DNA from: Deltaproteobacteria bacterium | Lineage (GTDB): Bacteria; Myxococcota_A; Polyangia; Polyangiales; Ga0077539 | DNA length: 64,000 nt | Assembly: GCA_016704445.1 (NCBI GenBank) | Contig: JADJAE010000004.1 | Coordinates: 164,875 to 228,874, forward strand | Direction of reading: 5' to 3' | Part shown: positions 1 to 9,061 of the stretch, piece after piece | Layout of the letters: every line of letters starts with the position of its first letter | How positions within the stretch are numbered: the first letter of the stretch is position 1 | Program-made: the position numbers and the translations under genes | Notes under the pieces: model-generated | Databases searched by the model: none | What the model was told of the DNA's origin: nothing | The model's input: only the letters and a program-made list of their open reading frames with translations

Positions 1-1369
1 GGCCCAGCGCCCACCAGCGACTGCCCGCAGGGGTCGATCCGGCCGCGCGGCAGCCGCAGCCCTCCGCGGGCTGCTCGTAGAGCACCTCTCCGCCGTCGCC
101 CTCGACCGCGCCCGCGTCGTCGGCTGCGCCGCCGGAGTCCCGCGCCGTCCCGCTGTCGACCCTCGCGGTGCCCGAGTCCCGGGTCGAGAGCGGGTCGTAG
201 GCCTCGCCGACCAGCCGGAGCATCACAGTCGGAACCGACGGCGACGAGGTGGCGATGAGGAAGTCGGACTCGTAGGCGCCCTCGCGCGTGGGCGTGAAGC
301 GCACCGAGAGCGGACGGTTGGCGCCGCCGTTGACGCAGAGCGGGTCGGTGGCGACCTCGAAGGCGGGCTCCGTCGGAGCGGTGGGGGTGAAGAGCACCGT
401 GGCCCGCCCGGGGTTGCTCAGGGTGATGACCTCGCGGCCCTGGCGACCGAGCTGGATGCGCCCGAGGTCGACCCGGTACTCGGGCATGGTCGCGGCGCCG
501 GGGAGCGTCAGCCGGATGCTCCGATCGACGGACATCTGCTGCTCCATCGAGCTCGCGAAGGGCACGGAGCCGTTGAACAGCGTGGTTCGGGTCGCCGGGC
601 AGATGGAGCAGAGGCGGGCCTCGACCTCGACACGCAGGCGGAAGGAGCCGACGTAGCGGAGCGTGCCGTTCCAGCGGGCGGGGAGGTTCATGTCCCCGTT
701 GGCGGTGGTGGCGACCTGGGCCTCGGGCATGGTGGCGGTCATGGCGCTCATCGCCTGCGGGAAGGAGATCTCGCGGGTGCGCACCGTGGTGGTCAGGTCA
801 TAACTTCCGCGCAGCCAGTAATGGACGTTGCCCACCACCGGGGCCATGACGTCGCCCTCGCGCAGCAGGCGTTCGCTGGCGGTCACCCGCACCGCCGTCT
901 CGTCGCCGGTCCACGCCCACGGGGTGTACATCGAGGTGCCGCGCTCGCTGCGGTCGGCCATGCCCACCCAGGCGTCGATCGGCACCGGGATCGCGAGGCC
1001 GAACAGGCGGAGCGTCGCCTGGAGGCGCAGCCCGTACTGCACCGTGAGGCGCCCGCCGTTGGGAGTACCCACGGCGGTCACGCGCATGATCGGCGGCCAG
1101 CGGGTGCGCAGCTCGCCCGGCATCGACCAGTTGTAGTCACCCTGGAGCAGCAGGTTGTAGTTCAGGCCAAAGTTCGTCGCCCCGAGCGTGCCTCGGAAGC
1201 CCGGGCCGAAGTCCACCTCGCCGTTGTTCTGGAAGAGCACCGGCGTCGCCGCGGCCCGCACCGCGCACACCGGGTCGTCGGCCAGGGCCGTGACAGGATA
1301 TGACCAGAGTCCGGCGCCGAAGGAGGCCAGACACACCACGGCCCGAGTCGATGGGAAGCGCGCGCTCAT
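1..1369 (-). CDS. Secreted protein with MYXO-CTERM-type tail (3' end outside window)
   Basis: The frame opens with ATG at 1369 and is still open at base 1, so the last residues are missing; about 456 codons are visible. Residues 1-30 form a Sec-type signal peptide ending in ALA before DDPVC. The middle (about 40-290) is Thr/Val-rich and not recognised. Around residues 310-400 a segment with LGRIQLGRQG and ITLSNPG resembles the ASH/HYDIN-like beta-sandwich modules common in myxobacterial surface proteins. A DSGTA-type low-complexity linker follows, then GCGCRAAG, the start of a MYXO-CTERM sorting tail. The hydrophobic helix and Arg cluster that should follow lie off the window. Surface display is inferred from this tail; the biochemical role is unknown. 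Confidence 0.75.
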   Translation of the reverse strand, partial: MSARFPSTRAVVCLASFGAGLWSYPVTALADDPVCAVRAAATPVLFQNNGEVDFGPGFRGTLGATNFGLNYNLLLQGDYNWSMPGELRTRWPPIMRVTAVGTPNGGRLTVQYGLRLQATLRLFGLAIPVPIDAWVGMADRSERGTSMYTPWAWTGDETAVRVTASERLLREGDVMAPVVGNVHYWLRGSYDLTTTVRTREISFPQAMSAMTATMPEAQVATTANGDMNLPARWNGTLRYVGSFRLRVEVEARLCSICPATRTTLFNGSVPFASSMEQQMSVDRSIRLTLPGAATMPEYRVDLGRIQLGRQGREVITLSNPGRATVLFTPTAPTEPAFEVATDPLCVNGGANRPLSVRFTPTREGAYESDFLIATSSPSVPTVMLRLVGEAYDPLSTRDSGTARVDSGTARDSGGAADDAGAVEGDGGEVLYEQPAEGCGCRAAGSTPAGSRWWALG

Positions 1370-1422
1370 CGTGGGAGACTCTATCACGACGGCCCCACCT
1401 GACGGCCCTCGCGCACCGACCC

Positions 1423-2252
1423 GTGACTGACGCCGATCTGTCCGCCTCCCCGCCGCCCGAAGCCCCCTGGACGCTGCCCTTCGCGCAGTGCCCCTTCGCG
1501 CTGCTCGACTGCGAGATGACCGGCCTCGATCCCGAGCGGGACGCCCTGCTGGAGGTCGCCGTCGCTCGCGTCGTCGGCGGCGCGGTGGTCGAGCTCTTCT
1601 CCTCCCTGGTGCACACCGAGGCTCCCATCGCCTCGGCCGCGGCTGCCCTCCACGGCATCGACGCCGCCGCGCTCTCCGGGGCTCCTTCTTTCGCCGAGGT
1701 CGCGCCCCGGCTCGCGGCGATGCTCGACGGGGCGGTTCCGGTGATGCACGGGGTCGAGCTCGACGTGTGCTTCCTCGACCGGGCCTTCGCCGCCGCCGGA
1801 TCGCCCCGCCGCGTGGGCCCGGCGCTCGACACCCTCCGCCTCGCCCGCCGCGCGCTTCACTCCCGGCAGTACAACCTCACCTCGCTCTGCACCTCGCTGG
1901 GCTTCGCTCCGGTGCGGTGGCACCGCGCGGCCGAGGATGTGAAGGCGCTTCACCCTCTCTTCAACCGCCTCTGCGCGGCGCTCGATCCGGTCGACGCCAT
2001 GGACCTCTGGCAGGTGCGCGCCGCCGACGGGAGCCGGTGCAGGTGCGCGCCGGCATCGAGCGGGCGCTGGCCGCGGCGGCGGGCTCCCCGAGGCCCATCC
2101 GGCTGATCGTGCGCACCCCGGGGCACGCGGAGCGGGAGATGCGGGTGAGGGTGCTCTGGTTTCGATCGCCGCACGTGGGGCTCGCGGCGGCGGGGCAGGG
2201 GGTGGTCCCGGCGATACTCCGGGCCGACCGGGTGCTCCGCGTGCCCGGCTGA
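1423..2252 (+). CDS. DEDDh 3'-5' exonuclease (DnaQ-like), frameshifted near 2030
   Basis: This is a ribonuclease-T/DnaQ-fold exonuclease. From a GTG start at 1423, residues 27-35 read LLDCEMTGL with the first metal ligands (D29, E31). ELDVCFLD supplies the third acidic residue, and HRAAED gives the His and final Asp of the DEDDh set. The frame is lost near 2020-2040 and coding resumes one frame away (VQVRAGIERALAA onward) to a TGA at 2250-2252, so one base is missing or two are extra. The GTG is preferred because upstream in-frame codons are Arg-rich and overlap the divergent gene at 1369. The C-terminal part after the nuclease fold is of unknown role. It could act in RNA or DNA trimming; the substrate cannot be told. 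Confidence 0.7.
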
Positions 2253-2337
2253 GCCGCTCGGCGACCGTCCCCGACCGCTCGCCCGCGTTCGGGTGCCCGG
2301 GAGGGCCCCGGCGGGTATGGTCGGTCCCGTACCTTCG

Positions 2338-3402
2338 ATGAGAGAGCCGACCCTCGACCTCGTGGCGCTGATTCGCGACACCCTCCGCGAGGCGATGCGC
2401 TCGTGGCGGCTGCCCGCGACGCTGGTGCTGGGCATCGGCTTCGGGGTGCTGGAGGCCGAGGCCACGCAGCGCGACGTCGCCCTCCTCTTCGGCCCCTTCG
2501 CCGCGCTCTACACCCTCCTCCTCGGTCCGCTCCCCTGGCGCGCGCTGCTGCCGCTGGAGGAGGACGGCCGCCGCGGGGAGAAGCTCGTCCGCGCCCTCTT
2601 CGCCCTCGCGGTAGCGACCGCGCTCTTCTCTGGGCTGGTCACCCTCTACCGGGGCTTCGCGGGGGCGGTGCACATCTACCGGGTCTACGCGATGGGGCAG
2701 CCGAGGGAGGTGCTCGTGGCCTGGCTGCTCTTCCTCATCGGGGGCTGGGGCCTCGCGAGGGACATCCAGCTCGAGCAGCGCCTCGACCGCACCCTCGGGT
2801 CGCACCAGCGCCTCGCCGCGCAGCTCGCCGCCGCGCAGCTCGACGCCCTTCGCGCAGACCTCGACCCGCACTTCCTCTTCAACGCGCTCAACGCCATCGC
2901 GAGCCAGTGCGCGAGCGACCCGGTCGCCGCGGAGGACAACATCGTGCGCCTCTCGACGCTGCTGCGGGCGGTGCTCGACACCCGGCAGCTCGCCCTGCAC
3001 CCGCTCGACGACGAGCTCGCGCTGGCGCGGGACTACACCGGGCTGCTTCAGGCGCGGTACCCCTCGATGCGGGTGTCCATCGAGCGCGACGACGACCTCG
3101 CGGCGGTGGACGTCCCGCCGCTGGTGCTGCAGCCGCTGCTGGAGAACGCCGTGCGCCACGGGCGGGTGAGCGACGGGACCATCACGGTGACGGCGCGCTC
3201 TCAGGACGACGACCTGGTGCTCACGGTGCGCAGCCCCGGGGCCTTCGACGGCCCGCGGGCGGGCGGCCTGGGCCTCGACCTGGTGACCCGGCGCGTGGCG
3301 CTGGCGTGGGGCGAGCGGGGGAATTTCTCCATCGTCGCAGAGGCGGCGATGACGGTGGCGACGGTGACCGCGCGCGGGGTGCTGCGCGTCGGTGGGAGGT
3401 AA
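2338..3402 (+). CDS. LytS-type membrane sensor histidine kinase
   Basis: This sensor kinase belongs to the His_kinase (LytS/YehU) family. About 160 N-terminal residues hold three or four membrane segments (for example LPATLVLGIGFGVL and LVAWLLFLIGGWG). A short helix precedes the phosphoacceptor motif DPHFLFNALNAIAS at about residues 177-190, followed by an ATPase domain with LVLQPLLENAVRHG (N box) and a Gly-rich lid (GGLGLDLV). The protein is 354 residues, normal for the family. The start could also be ATG 2317 or GTG 2293. The response-regulator gene begins 7 bp after the stop, so the two form a co-transcribed LytS/LytTR pair. The signal sensed is not evident; no ligand domain beyond the membrane segments is visible. 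Confidence 0.88.
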   Translation: MREPTLDLVALIRDTLREAMRSWRLPATLVLGIGFGVLEAEATQRDVALLFGPFAALYTLLLGPLPWRALLPLEEDGRRGEKLVRALFALAVATALFSGLVTLYRGFAGAVHIYRVYAMGQPREVLVAWLLFLIGGWGLARDIQLEQRLDRTLGSHQRLAAQLAAAQLDALRADLDPHFLFNALNAIASQCASDPVAAEDNIVRLSTLLRAVLDTRQLALHPLDDELALARDYTGLLQARYPSMRVSIERDDDLAAVDVPPLVLQPLLENAVRHGRVSDGTITVTARSQDDDLVLTVRSPGAFDGPRAGGLGLDLVTRRVALAWGERGNFSIVAEAAMTVATVTARGVLRVGGR

Positions 3403-3409
3403 CGGACCA

Positions 3410-4165
3410 ATGACGGCACGCGCGGTGATCATCGACGACGAGCTGCCCGCGAGGCAGCGCCTGGGACGCCTCATCCGGGAGGGCCTCGGCGAGAGGGTGA
3501 CGGTGGTGGGCGAGGCGAGCGACGGCGAGGCGGGGCTCGCGCTCATCGAGCAGGAGGGCCCCGACCTGGCCTTCGTCGACGTGCAGATGCCCGGCATGGA
3601 CGGCATCGCGATGGTGACGCACATCCTCGCCCCGGCGCCCTACGTGATCTTCACGACCGCGCATGACCGGTACGCCCTCAACGCCTTCGACGCGGGCGCC
3701 ATCGACTACCTGCTCAAGCCCTTCGACGCCGCCCGGCTGGCCCGCGCCGTGGCCCGCGCCGAGTCGCTCGGGATGCGAGCCCGCGCCGAGGAGGTGCTGG
3801 CTCCGCTCCGCTCGCCGGTGAGCGCGCCGCGCCCGCTCGCCGACCGGCTGCCGGTGAGCGTGTCGGGACGCACGCTGCTGGTGCCGGTGGCGGAGATCTC
3901 GCACTGCGTCGTCGAGCACGAGCTGGTGACGGTGCACACGCTCAAGGGCAGCCACACCACGGACTACACCCTCGCGGCGCTGGAGGCGCGGCTCGACACG
4001 ACGCGCTTCTTCCGCGCGCACAGGGCGCTGCTGGTGAACCTCGACCACGTCGCGGTCATCGACGACATGGCCGGGGGAAGGGCGGTGCTGGTCACGCACG
4101 CAGGAGAGCGACTGGTGGTGTCGCGGCAGTCCTCGCGGAGGCTGAGGCAGCTACTGCAGGTCTGA
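3410..4165 (+). CDS. LytTR-family response regulator
   Basis: The N-terminal receiver (residues 1-120) has the acidic pair near ViiDDE, the phospho-acceptor Asp in LAFVDVQMPGMDG, the conserved Thr in VIFTTAHD and Lys in YLLKPFD. The C-terminal LytTR DNA-binding domain (about 150-250) shows the typical pattern ISHCVVEHELVTVHT and FFRAHRALLVNL. The ribosome-binding site GGGAGGT ends 9 bp before the ATG and overlaps the stop of the kinase gene upstream, so the kinase and regulator are translated from one message. It should bind DNA after phosphorylation by the preceding LytS-like kinase. The target genes are unknown. At 251 residues it is full length. Confidence 0.9.
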   Translation: MTARAVIIDDELPARQRLGRLIREGLGERVTVVGEASDGEAGLALIEQEGPDLAFVDVQMPGMDGIAMVTHILAPAPYVIFTTAHDRYALNAFDAGAIDYLLKPFDAARLARAVARAESLGMRARAEEVLAPLRSPVSAPRPLADRLPVSVSGRTLLVPVAEISHCVVEHELVTVHTLKGSHTTDYTLAALEARLDTTRFFRAHRALLVNLDHVAVIDDMAGGRAVLVTHAGERLVVSRQSSRRLRQLLQV

Positions 4166-4198
4166 CGCGGGGGGGAGGAGAGAGGGAAGGGGAGGAGC

Positions 4199-4594
4199 TC
4201 AGGCGCGCGTCGAGTCGTTGGCGGAGGGCGCCAGGGTGATGCCCTCGGCGGCGAGGCGGGCGAGCACCGCGGCCTCGGCGCGAAGCCAGTCGGCGAAGGG
4301 GCTACCGTTGCGGAGCTCGCGGGCCAGCGCGAGCGCGTGGGCCTCGGCGCGCACGATCGACTCGAACTCCGCGCGGTCGATGGTGCGCACCGGAGCGGCG
4401 ACCGGAGCGGCGACCGGAGCGGCGACCGGAGCGGCGACCGGAGCGGCAACGGACTGCGGGGCCGCGGTGGATGCCTTCTTCGTGGGCTTCTCTGCGGCCG
4501 CGGGAGCTGCCTTCTTCGTAGGCTTCTCGGCGGTCGCGGGGCTCGCCTTCTTCGCTGGCTTGGTGGCGGTCGCGGGGGTGGTCTTCTTGCTCAT
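4199..4594 (-). CDS. Histone-H1-like Lys/Ala/Pro-rich protein with DUF2934-like tail
   Basis: This 131-residue protein starts at ATG 4594. Residues 1-55 are KPAKKA/KPTKKA repeats like those of bacterial H1-like (AlgP/HctB-type) proteins. Next comes a VAAP tandem tract encoded by five 12-bp units at 4389-4448. The last 55 residues (EFESIVRAEAHALALARELR, then WLRAEAAVLARL) form a helical domain that resembles DUF2934. The basic tail suggests nucleic-acid binding, which is inference. The gene is convergent with the LytTR regulator and has its own upstream region shared with the peptidase gene at 4783. A longer frame upstream of 4594 looks like non-coding read-through. Confidence 0.7.
   Translation of the reverse strand: MSKKTTPATATKPAKKASPATAEKPTKKAAPAAAEKPTKKASTAAPQSVAAPVAAPVAAPVAAPVAAPVRTIDRAEFESIVRAEAHALALARELRNGSPFADWLRAEAAVLARLAAEGITLAPSANDSTRA
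4389..4448. repeat. 12-bp tandem repeat, five copies
   Basis: Five head-to-tail copies of ACCGGAGCGGCG (the last with a terminal A) lie inside the histone-like gene and encode the VAAP tract on the minus strand. The unit length is a multiple of three, so copy-number change would alter linker length and not the frame. Confidence 0.9.
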
Positions 4595-4782
4595 GGGGTG
4601 GACTCTGATTTCTCTCTTGCGCGCGGGGCGCCGCACCCTTCGCTGGAGGGGTGAAGTCGTCGCCCGCGCCCGGAGGAGGGAGGTAAAACCACGAGGGCGC
4701 GATCCCGTCAAAGGTCGGAGCGCCGCGAACGATCGCCCCGTTGCGACATCCACCGACTCGCTGCGACCATCGGGAACCACCG

Positions 4783-5877
4783 ATGCCCTCCCTCGTCGCC
4801 TCTCCGCCTCGCGCCCTCTTCGCCCTGCTGGCCCTCTCGGCCTGCCACTCGCAAACCCAGCCCACCGACGCCGCCGCCCTCACCGTCGACGTGCCGTCGG
4901 CCCCGCTCGATGCCTCCCACGATGTCCCGGTCGATGTCCCGGTCGACGTGCCCGTCGCGACCTGCGGAGCGTCGAGCCCCGCGGCGGTCGCGGCCTGCGT
5001 CCGTGAGGCCGACCTCATGCGCGACCTCACGCAGATCGCCACGCCGAGGCCTCCCGCGAGCGCCCACCACGACGCGGTGCGCGACCTGTGCGCCGAGCGC
5101 TTCGCCGCGCTGGGCTACACCGTGGAGCGCTTCGACTACGGGACGGGGGTGAACGTCCTCGGGGTGAAGCCCGGCGTCGACGCGTCGGCCCCGCGCGTGA
5201 TCGTCTCGGCCCACTACGACCACGTCTCCGCGTGCCCCGGGGCGGACGACAACGGCAGCGGCGTGGCGGGGGTGCTCGAGGCCGCGCGACTGCTCTCGAC
5301 GGGCCGCTACCAGCGCACGCTGGTCGTCGCGTGCTGGGACGAGGAGGAGCGAGGGCTCATCGGCTCGCAAGCCTACGCGCGCAGGGCGCAGGCCGCGGGC
5401 GAGGCCGTCGCGGTGGCCTACGTGTTCGAGATGATCGGGTACCGCTCGACGGAGCCGCAGAGCCAGCGGCTTCCGACGGGCCTCAACCTGGTCTTTCCCC
5501 GGCAGTCGGCGCAGATCCGAGAGAACGACAACCGGGGGGACTTCATCACCCTCATCGCCGACGAGGGCGCCCGCGCTCCGGTCGCGGCCATGGAGCGCGC
5601 CGCCGCAGCCCTGTCGCTGCCCTCGATCTCGCTCTCGCTCTCGGCGGCGCAGACCCGATCGCCCCTCTACGGCGACCTCCAGCGCTCGGACCACGCGCCC
5701 TTCTGGGCCGCCGGGTACCCCGCGATCCAGATCACGGACACCGCGGAGTTTCGCAACCCCCGCTACCACTGCCGCAGCGGTCAGGACACCGTCGACTCGA
5801 TCGTTCCGGGCTTCATGCGGGCGGTGGTGCAGGCCACGGTCGCCTCCGCCGCGGAGACGCTCGGGCTACTGCCGTGA
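4783..5877 (+). CDS. M28-family zinc peptidase lipoprotein
   Basis: The protein is 364 residues. The signal peptide ends in the lipobox LSAC (lipidated Cys about residue 21), followed by a DVPVDVP spacer typical of myxobacterial lipoproteins. The catalytic domain carries the M28 metal and acid motifs in order: SAHYDHV (His and Asp), PGADDNGSG (bridging Asp), DEEERG (general base and metal Glu) and RSDHAPFW (late His). It should be an aminopeptidase-like enzyme on the outer surface or in the periplasm; the substrate is unknown. ATG 4783 is chosen because it places the signal peptide correctly; a GTG lies 42 bp upstream. The 3' end overlaps the convergent glucokinase gene by 12 bp. Confidence 0.88.
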   Translation: MPSLVASPPRALFALLALSACHSQTQPTDAAALTVDVPSAPLDASHDVPVDVPVDVPVATCGASSPAAVAACVREADLMRDLTQIATPRPPASAHHDAVRDLCAERFAALGYTVERFDYGTGVNVLGVKPGVDASAPRVIVSAHYDHVSACPGADDNGSGVAGVLEAARLLSTGRYQRTLVVACWDEEERGLIGSQAYARRAQAAGEAVAVAYVFEMIGYRSTEPQSQRLPTGLNLVFPRQSAQIRENDNRGDFITLIADEGARAPVAAMERAAAALSLPSISLSLSAAQTRSPLYGDLQRSDHAPFWAAGYPAIQITDTAEFRNPRYHCRSGQDTVDSIVPGFMRAVVQATVASAAETLGLLP

Positions 5878-6858
5878 CGGGCTGAGCGCCGCCCTCGCCG
5901 CGCCCCGCAGCCCGAGGGCCTCGTCGGTCACCACCCACACGGGCACCGCCTCCGCGACCGGGCGCATCCGCCCCTTGTCGAGGAAGGCCTCCATGAAGCC
6001 TCCCCCCGCCAGCCTCGGCAGCACCTTCGCGGCGATGCCGCCCGCCAGAAATACCCCGCCGTACGCCAGCACCTGGATCGCCACGTCGCCCGCCTCCGCG
6101 CCGTAGGCCGCCAGGAAGAGGTCGAGCGTCGCGCCGCAGAGCGGGTCGCTCCCGTCCACCGCGTGCTGTCCGATGACGGCCCCCGGGTCCTCGCGCTCCA
6201 TCCTCGAGCGCACCTCCGGCGACTCCGGCAGCCCCTCCTCGTCGCGCAGGAAGCGATAGATGTCCCTCAGCCCGAGGCCCGACACCACGCGCTCGACGGA
6301 GACCCTCCCTCCGAGCGTCCGGCGCATCCACCCGAGGAGGCGGTCTTCGCGCTCGTCGCGAGGCGAGAAGCCCTTGTGCCCCCCTTCGCCGGGCAGCACC
6401 TGCGGACCGTCGGCGGTCATCACCACCAACGCCTCTCCGAGGCCCGTCCCGGCGCCGATCACCACGCGCGGCGCCGCCTCGTCGAAGCGCCCCTGTTGGA
6501 GCGGAATCCTCGTGGCGTCGGTGAGCGCCAGGGTGCCCCAGGCGGCCGCGGCGAAGTCGTTGAGCAGCCGGGCCGAGCGCAGGCCCGTGGCCGCCGCCAG
6601 GGCGTCGCCGTCGAGGCTCCATGGGAGGTTGGTGGTCTGGCACCGGTTGCCCACGACCGGACCGGCGACCGCCAGCGAGGCCCCGGTCACCGGCGCGGCG
6701 GCGCGGGAGAGCCAGTCGCGGACGAGGGCGTCGAGGTCGGGCGCCGAGGCGCTGGCGTAGCGGCGCTCGTCCGAGAGGGAGATCGCGCCGTCAGGGGCGA
6801 TCGAGGCGAGCGCGAGGCGGGTGGAGGTCCCTCCGATGTCGCCGACGAGGAGGCGCAT
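5866..6858 (-). CDS. glk: Glucokinase
   Basis: The 330-residue protein is an ATP-dependent glucokinase of the bacterial Glk family, phosphorylating glucose to glucose-6-phosphate. It has the phosphate-binding loop DIGGTSTRLA at residues 7-16, TNLPWSLDG, LLNDFAAAAWG with the catalytic Asp, GAGTGLGEA, and the sugar-binding Glu/His in LPGEGGHKGF. A second glycine loop (GGVFLAGGIAAK) lies near residue 270. It begins 6 bp after the stop of the methyltransferase gene on the same strand, so the two probably share a message. Length and motifs are normal. Confidence 0.9.
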   Translation of the reverse strand: MRLLVGDIGGTSTRLALASIAPDGAISLSDERRYASASAPDLDALVRDWLSRAAAPVTGASLAVAGPVVGNRCQTTNLPWSLDGDALAAATGLRSARLLNDFAAAAWGTLALTDATRIPLQQGRFDEAAPRVVIGAGTGLGEALVVMTADGPQVLPGEGGHKGFSPRDEREDRLLGWMRRTLGGRVSVERVVSGLGLRDIYRFLRDEEGLPESPEVRSRMEREDPGAVIGQHAVDGSDPLCGATLDLFLAAYGAEAGDVAIQVLAYGGVFLAGGIAAKVLPRLAGGGFMEAFLDKGRMRPVAEAVPVWVVTDEALGLRGAARAALSPSRQ

Positions 6859-6864
6859 GGTCGG

Positions 6865-7854
6865 TCAGAAGGGTGCCATGCCCGAAGGCGCCGCGGGGAT
6901 GGACCCCAGGTCGATGGCCTTCGCGGAGCGGGCGAGGGGGTGGCCCTCGCGCACCAGCACCAGCCAGATGCCCAGCACCGAGAGCACCTCCGGCGAGAGC
7001 GAGCGGTAGGGCTCCGCGAGGGAGTCCCGCAGCTTCGCCACGCGCTCGGCCGAGATGCGCCGCGTCGCCGAGACGTGCACCGGGGTGAACCCGTACTGCT
7101 GCGCCACGTCGAGGTACCCCTGGGCGCGCACCCGGTTGGGCTCGCCGATGTGCGTGGTGAGCGAGCGGTAGAGCCGCTCCGGGAAGAGCAGGAAGTCCAG
7201 CTCGTGGTCCCACTCGAAGCCGTGGCTCCGCAGGTCGATCTTGTGGATGAGCACCGCGTCGTCGGTGGTGACCTCGCGCAGCTCGCGGTGCAGCGACTTG
7301 AGGTCGCGCACGTGCTCGAGCACCGCCCGGGAGACCACCACGTCGAAGCGCCTCCCGGAGGCCTTCAGCGCCGCCGCGTCGCGGTGCGCCCGCACGCCGT
7401 CGAGCAGCGCGTCGACCCTCGACGGGTCTTCGCCCGCGCGCTTGAGGAGGTCTTCGTAGAGCGCCCGCAGCCGCGAAGGATCGCGGGTCTGCAGGTCGAT
7501 GGAGTCATAGACGTCGACGCTGAATGCGCCGCGCAGCCGGGCCAGCATCGCCACCGCGCGGGTGTTTCCGTGATCGAGCTCCAGCACCCGGCGGCCGCCG
7601 AAGAGCGCGGCCTCGTGGCCGTCGCCCTCGCACACGCCCGCGTGCGCGGCGATGCGCTCGTAGTCCTCGACGACGCCCTCGAAGTAGTCGAGCGCCGCCT
7701 CGCCCTCCGCGTCGCTGCCTCGCCCGGTCACGTTGCCGAGGCGCATGAGCCCGTTGGCCAGCCCGGGCGCGTGTCGAAAGGCGAGGTTTCGTCCGAGCAG
7801 ATAGCCCGTCACCGCGCCCATCCACAGCAGCTTCGTCGGTCGGATTCCGGTCAC
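6865..7854 (-). CDS. Class I SAM-dependent methyltransferase
   Basis: The core of this protein has the SAM-binding beginning RRVLELDHGNTRAVAML (motif I-like, around residue 85) and the later strand FDVVVSRAVLEHVRDL, so it is a Rossmann-type methyltransferase. Strands around HKIDLRSHGF continue the fold. The start is uncertain: GTG 7854 (about 329 residues) or ATG 7821; codons further upstream would overlap the divergent hisC start at 7912 and are not credible. It lies 6 bp upstream of glk. The weakly hydrophobic N-terminus (LLWMGAVTGYLLG) may attach it to the membrane. The methyl acceptor is unknown. Confidence 0.72.
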   Translation of the reverse strand: MTGIRPTKLLWMGAVTGYLLGRNLAFRHAPGLANGLMRLGNVTGRGSDAEGEAALDYFEGVVEDYERIAAHAGVCEGDGHEAALFGGRRVLELDHGNTRAVAMLARLRGAFSVDVYDSIDLQTRDPSRLRALYEDLLKRAGEDPSRVDALLDGVRAHRDAAALKASGRRFDVVVSRAVLEHVRDLKSLHRELREVTTDDAVLIHKIDLRSHGFEWDHELDFLLFPERLYRSLTTHIGEPNRVRAQGYLDVAQQYGFTPVHVSATRRISAERVAKLRDSLAEPYRSLSPEVLSVLGIWLVLVREGHPLARSAKAIDLGSIPAAPSGMAPF

Positions 7855-7911
7855 GTGGGCCGTATAACCCAAACCCCCTCCACTCGCGATAGAACCAGCG
7901 CCCACCCCACG

Positions 7912-9005
7912 ATGCCCTCCTCCGACTGGTTTTCCCCTCTTCTCCGCCCCGAGCTCGCCGGGCTCACGGCCTACGCCCCTGCGTCGATTCCCGCGGGCTC
8001 CGTGCGCCTCGACGCCAACGAGTCCCCCTGGGCGCTGCCCCCGGAGGCCCGTGCCTCCCTCTCCGCCGCGCTCTCCCGCGTCGAGCTGCACCGCTACCCC
8101 GACGTGCGCGCCACGGCGCTGCGCGGCCATCGCGTCCGCGGAGGGCGTCCACCCCGACTCGCTGGTGCTCGGCTGCGGCTCCGACGAGGTCATCGGCCTG
8201 CTGCTCAACGCCCTCGCGGCCCCGCGCCCCGGCGCCGATCACGCCGCGGTGCTCTTTCCTACGCCGACCTTCGTCATGTACCGCCAGACGGCCCTCTCGC
8301 TCGGGATGCGCCCTCACGGGGTCGCGCTCGACGAGGGCTTCGACCTCGCGCTCGACCCGCTGCGAGAGCAGCTACGCCTGCACCGCCCCAACGTCGTCTT
8401 CCTCGCCTCGCCCAACAACCCCACCGGGACGCTCTTCTCCCGCGATCGTCTGGAGTCCGTCCTCTCGGAGACCAGCGACACCCTCGTGGTGCTCGACGAG
8501 GCCTACGCGGCCTTCTCGGGCGTGCGCTACGGCGACCTCTGCGCGCTTCCCCCACGCCGCGCGCCTGCAGACCCTCTCCAAGGTCGGCCTCGCGGCGCTG
8601 CGCGTGGGATGGGCCATCCTCCCGCCCGGCCTCGCCGCGGCGGTGGAGAAGGTGCGCCAGCCGTACAACCTCAACGCCCTCTCCCAGGCCGCCGCGGTGC
8701 ACTGCCTTACGGAGCTGCGCCCCGAGGTCGACGCCGCGGTGCAGCGCGTGGTGGCCGAGCGCGCCAGGGTCGAGGCGATGCTGCTCGCCATGGACGGGCT
8801 GGAGGTGACGCCCTCCGCCGCCAACTTCTGGTGGATCGCCGTGCTCGACTCCGCGGCGAGGGTGTCCGCCGCGATGCGCGACCGGGGGGTGGTGGTGCGC
8901 TCGTTTCACGCTCACGGAGGGGCGCTCACCCGTCGACTCCGCATCACCGTCGGAACGCCTTCGGAGAACGATCGGATGCTGGAGGCCCTTCGGGCGTCGC
9001 TCTGA
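7912..9005 (+). CDS. hisC: Histidinol-phosphate aminotransferase, two frameshifts
   Basis: This is a PLP-dependent fold-type I aminotransferase of histidine biosynthesis. Segment 1 (from ATG 7912) reads RLDANESPWALP and the HRYPD motif. After a shift near 8125 the second frame gives GCGSDEVIGLLL, LASPNNPTGT and VVLDEAYAAFSG. After an extra C in the CCCCC run near 8548 the third frame gives the PLP-lysine region (SKVGLAALRVGW) and a C-terminus with LRITVGTPSEN. All signature motifs survive, so the shifts are more likely sequence errors than decay. It is divergent from the methyltransferase gene with only about 57 bp between them. No other his genes are in the window. Confidence 0.85.
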
Positions 9006-9061
9006 GCGGGGGGTAGCGCTGCCTTGACGTGGCGCGCCGGATGGCTTGTGCTCCCGGCCTG

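Noticed and set aside
4199..4780. Longer N-terminus for the histone-like protein
   Set aside because: Codons upstream of ATG 4594 are Arg-rich and reach towards the peptidase promoter; the KPAKKA repeats begin just after ATG 4594.
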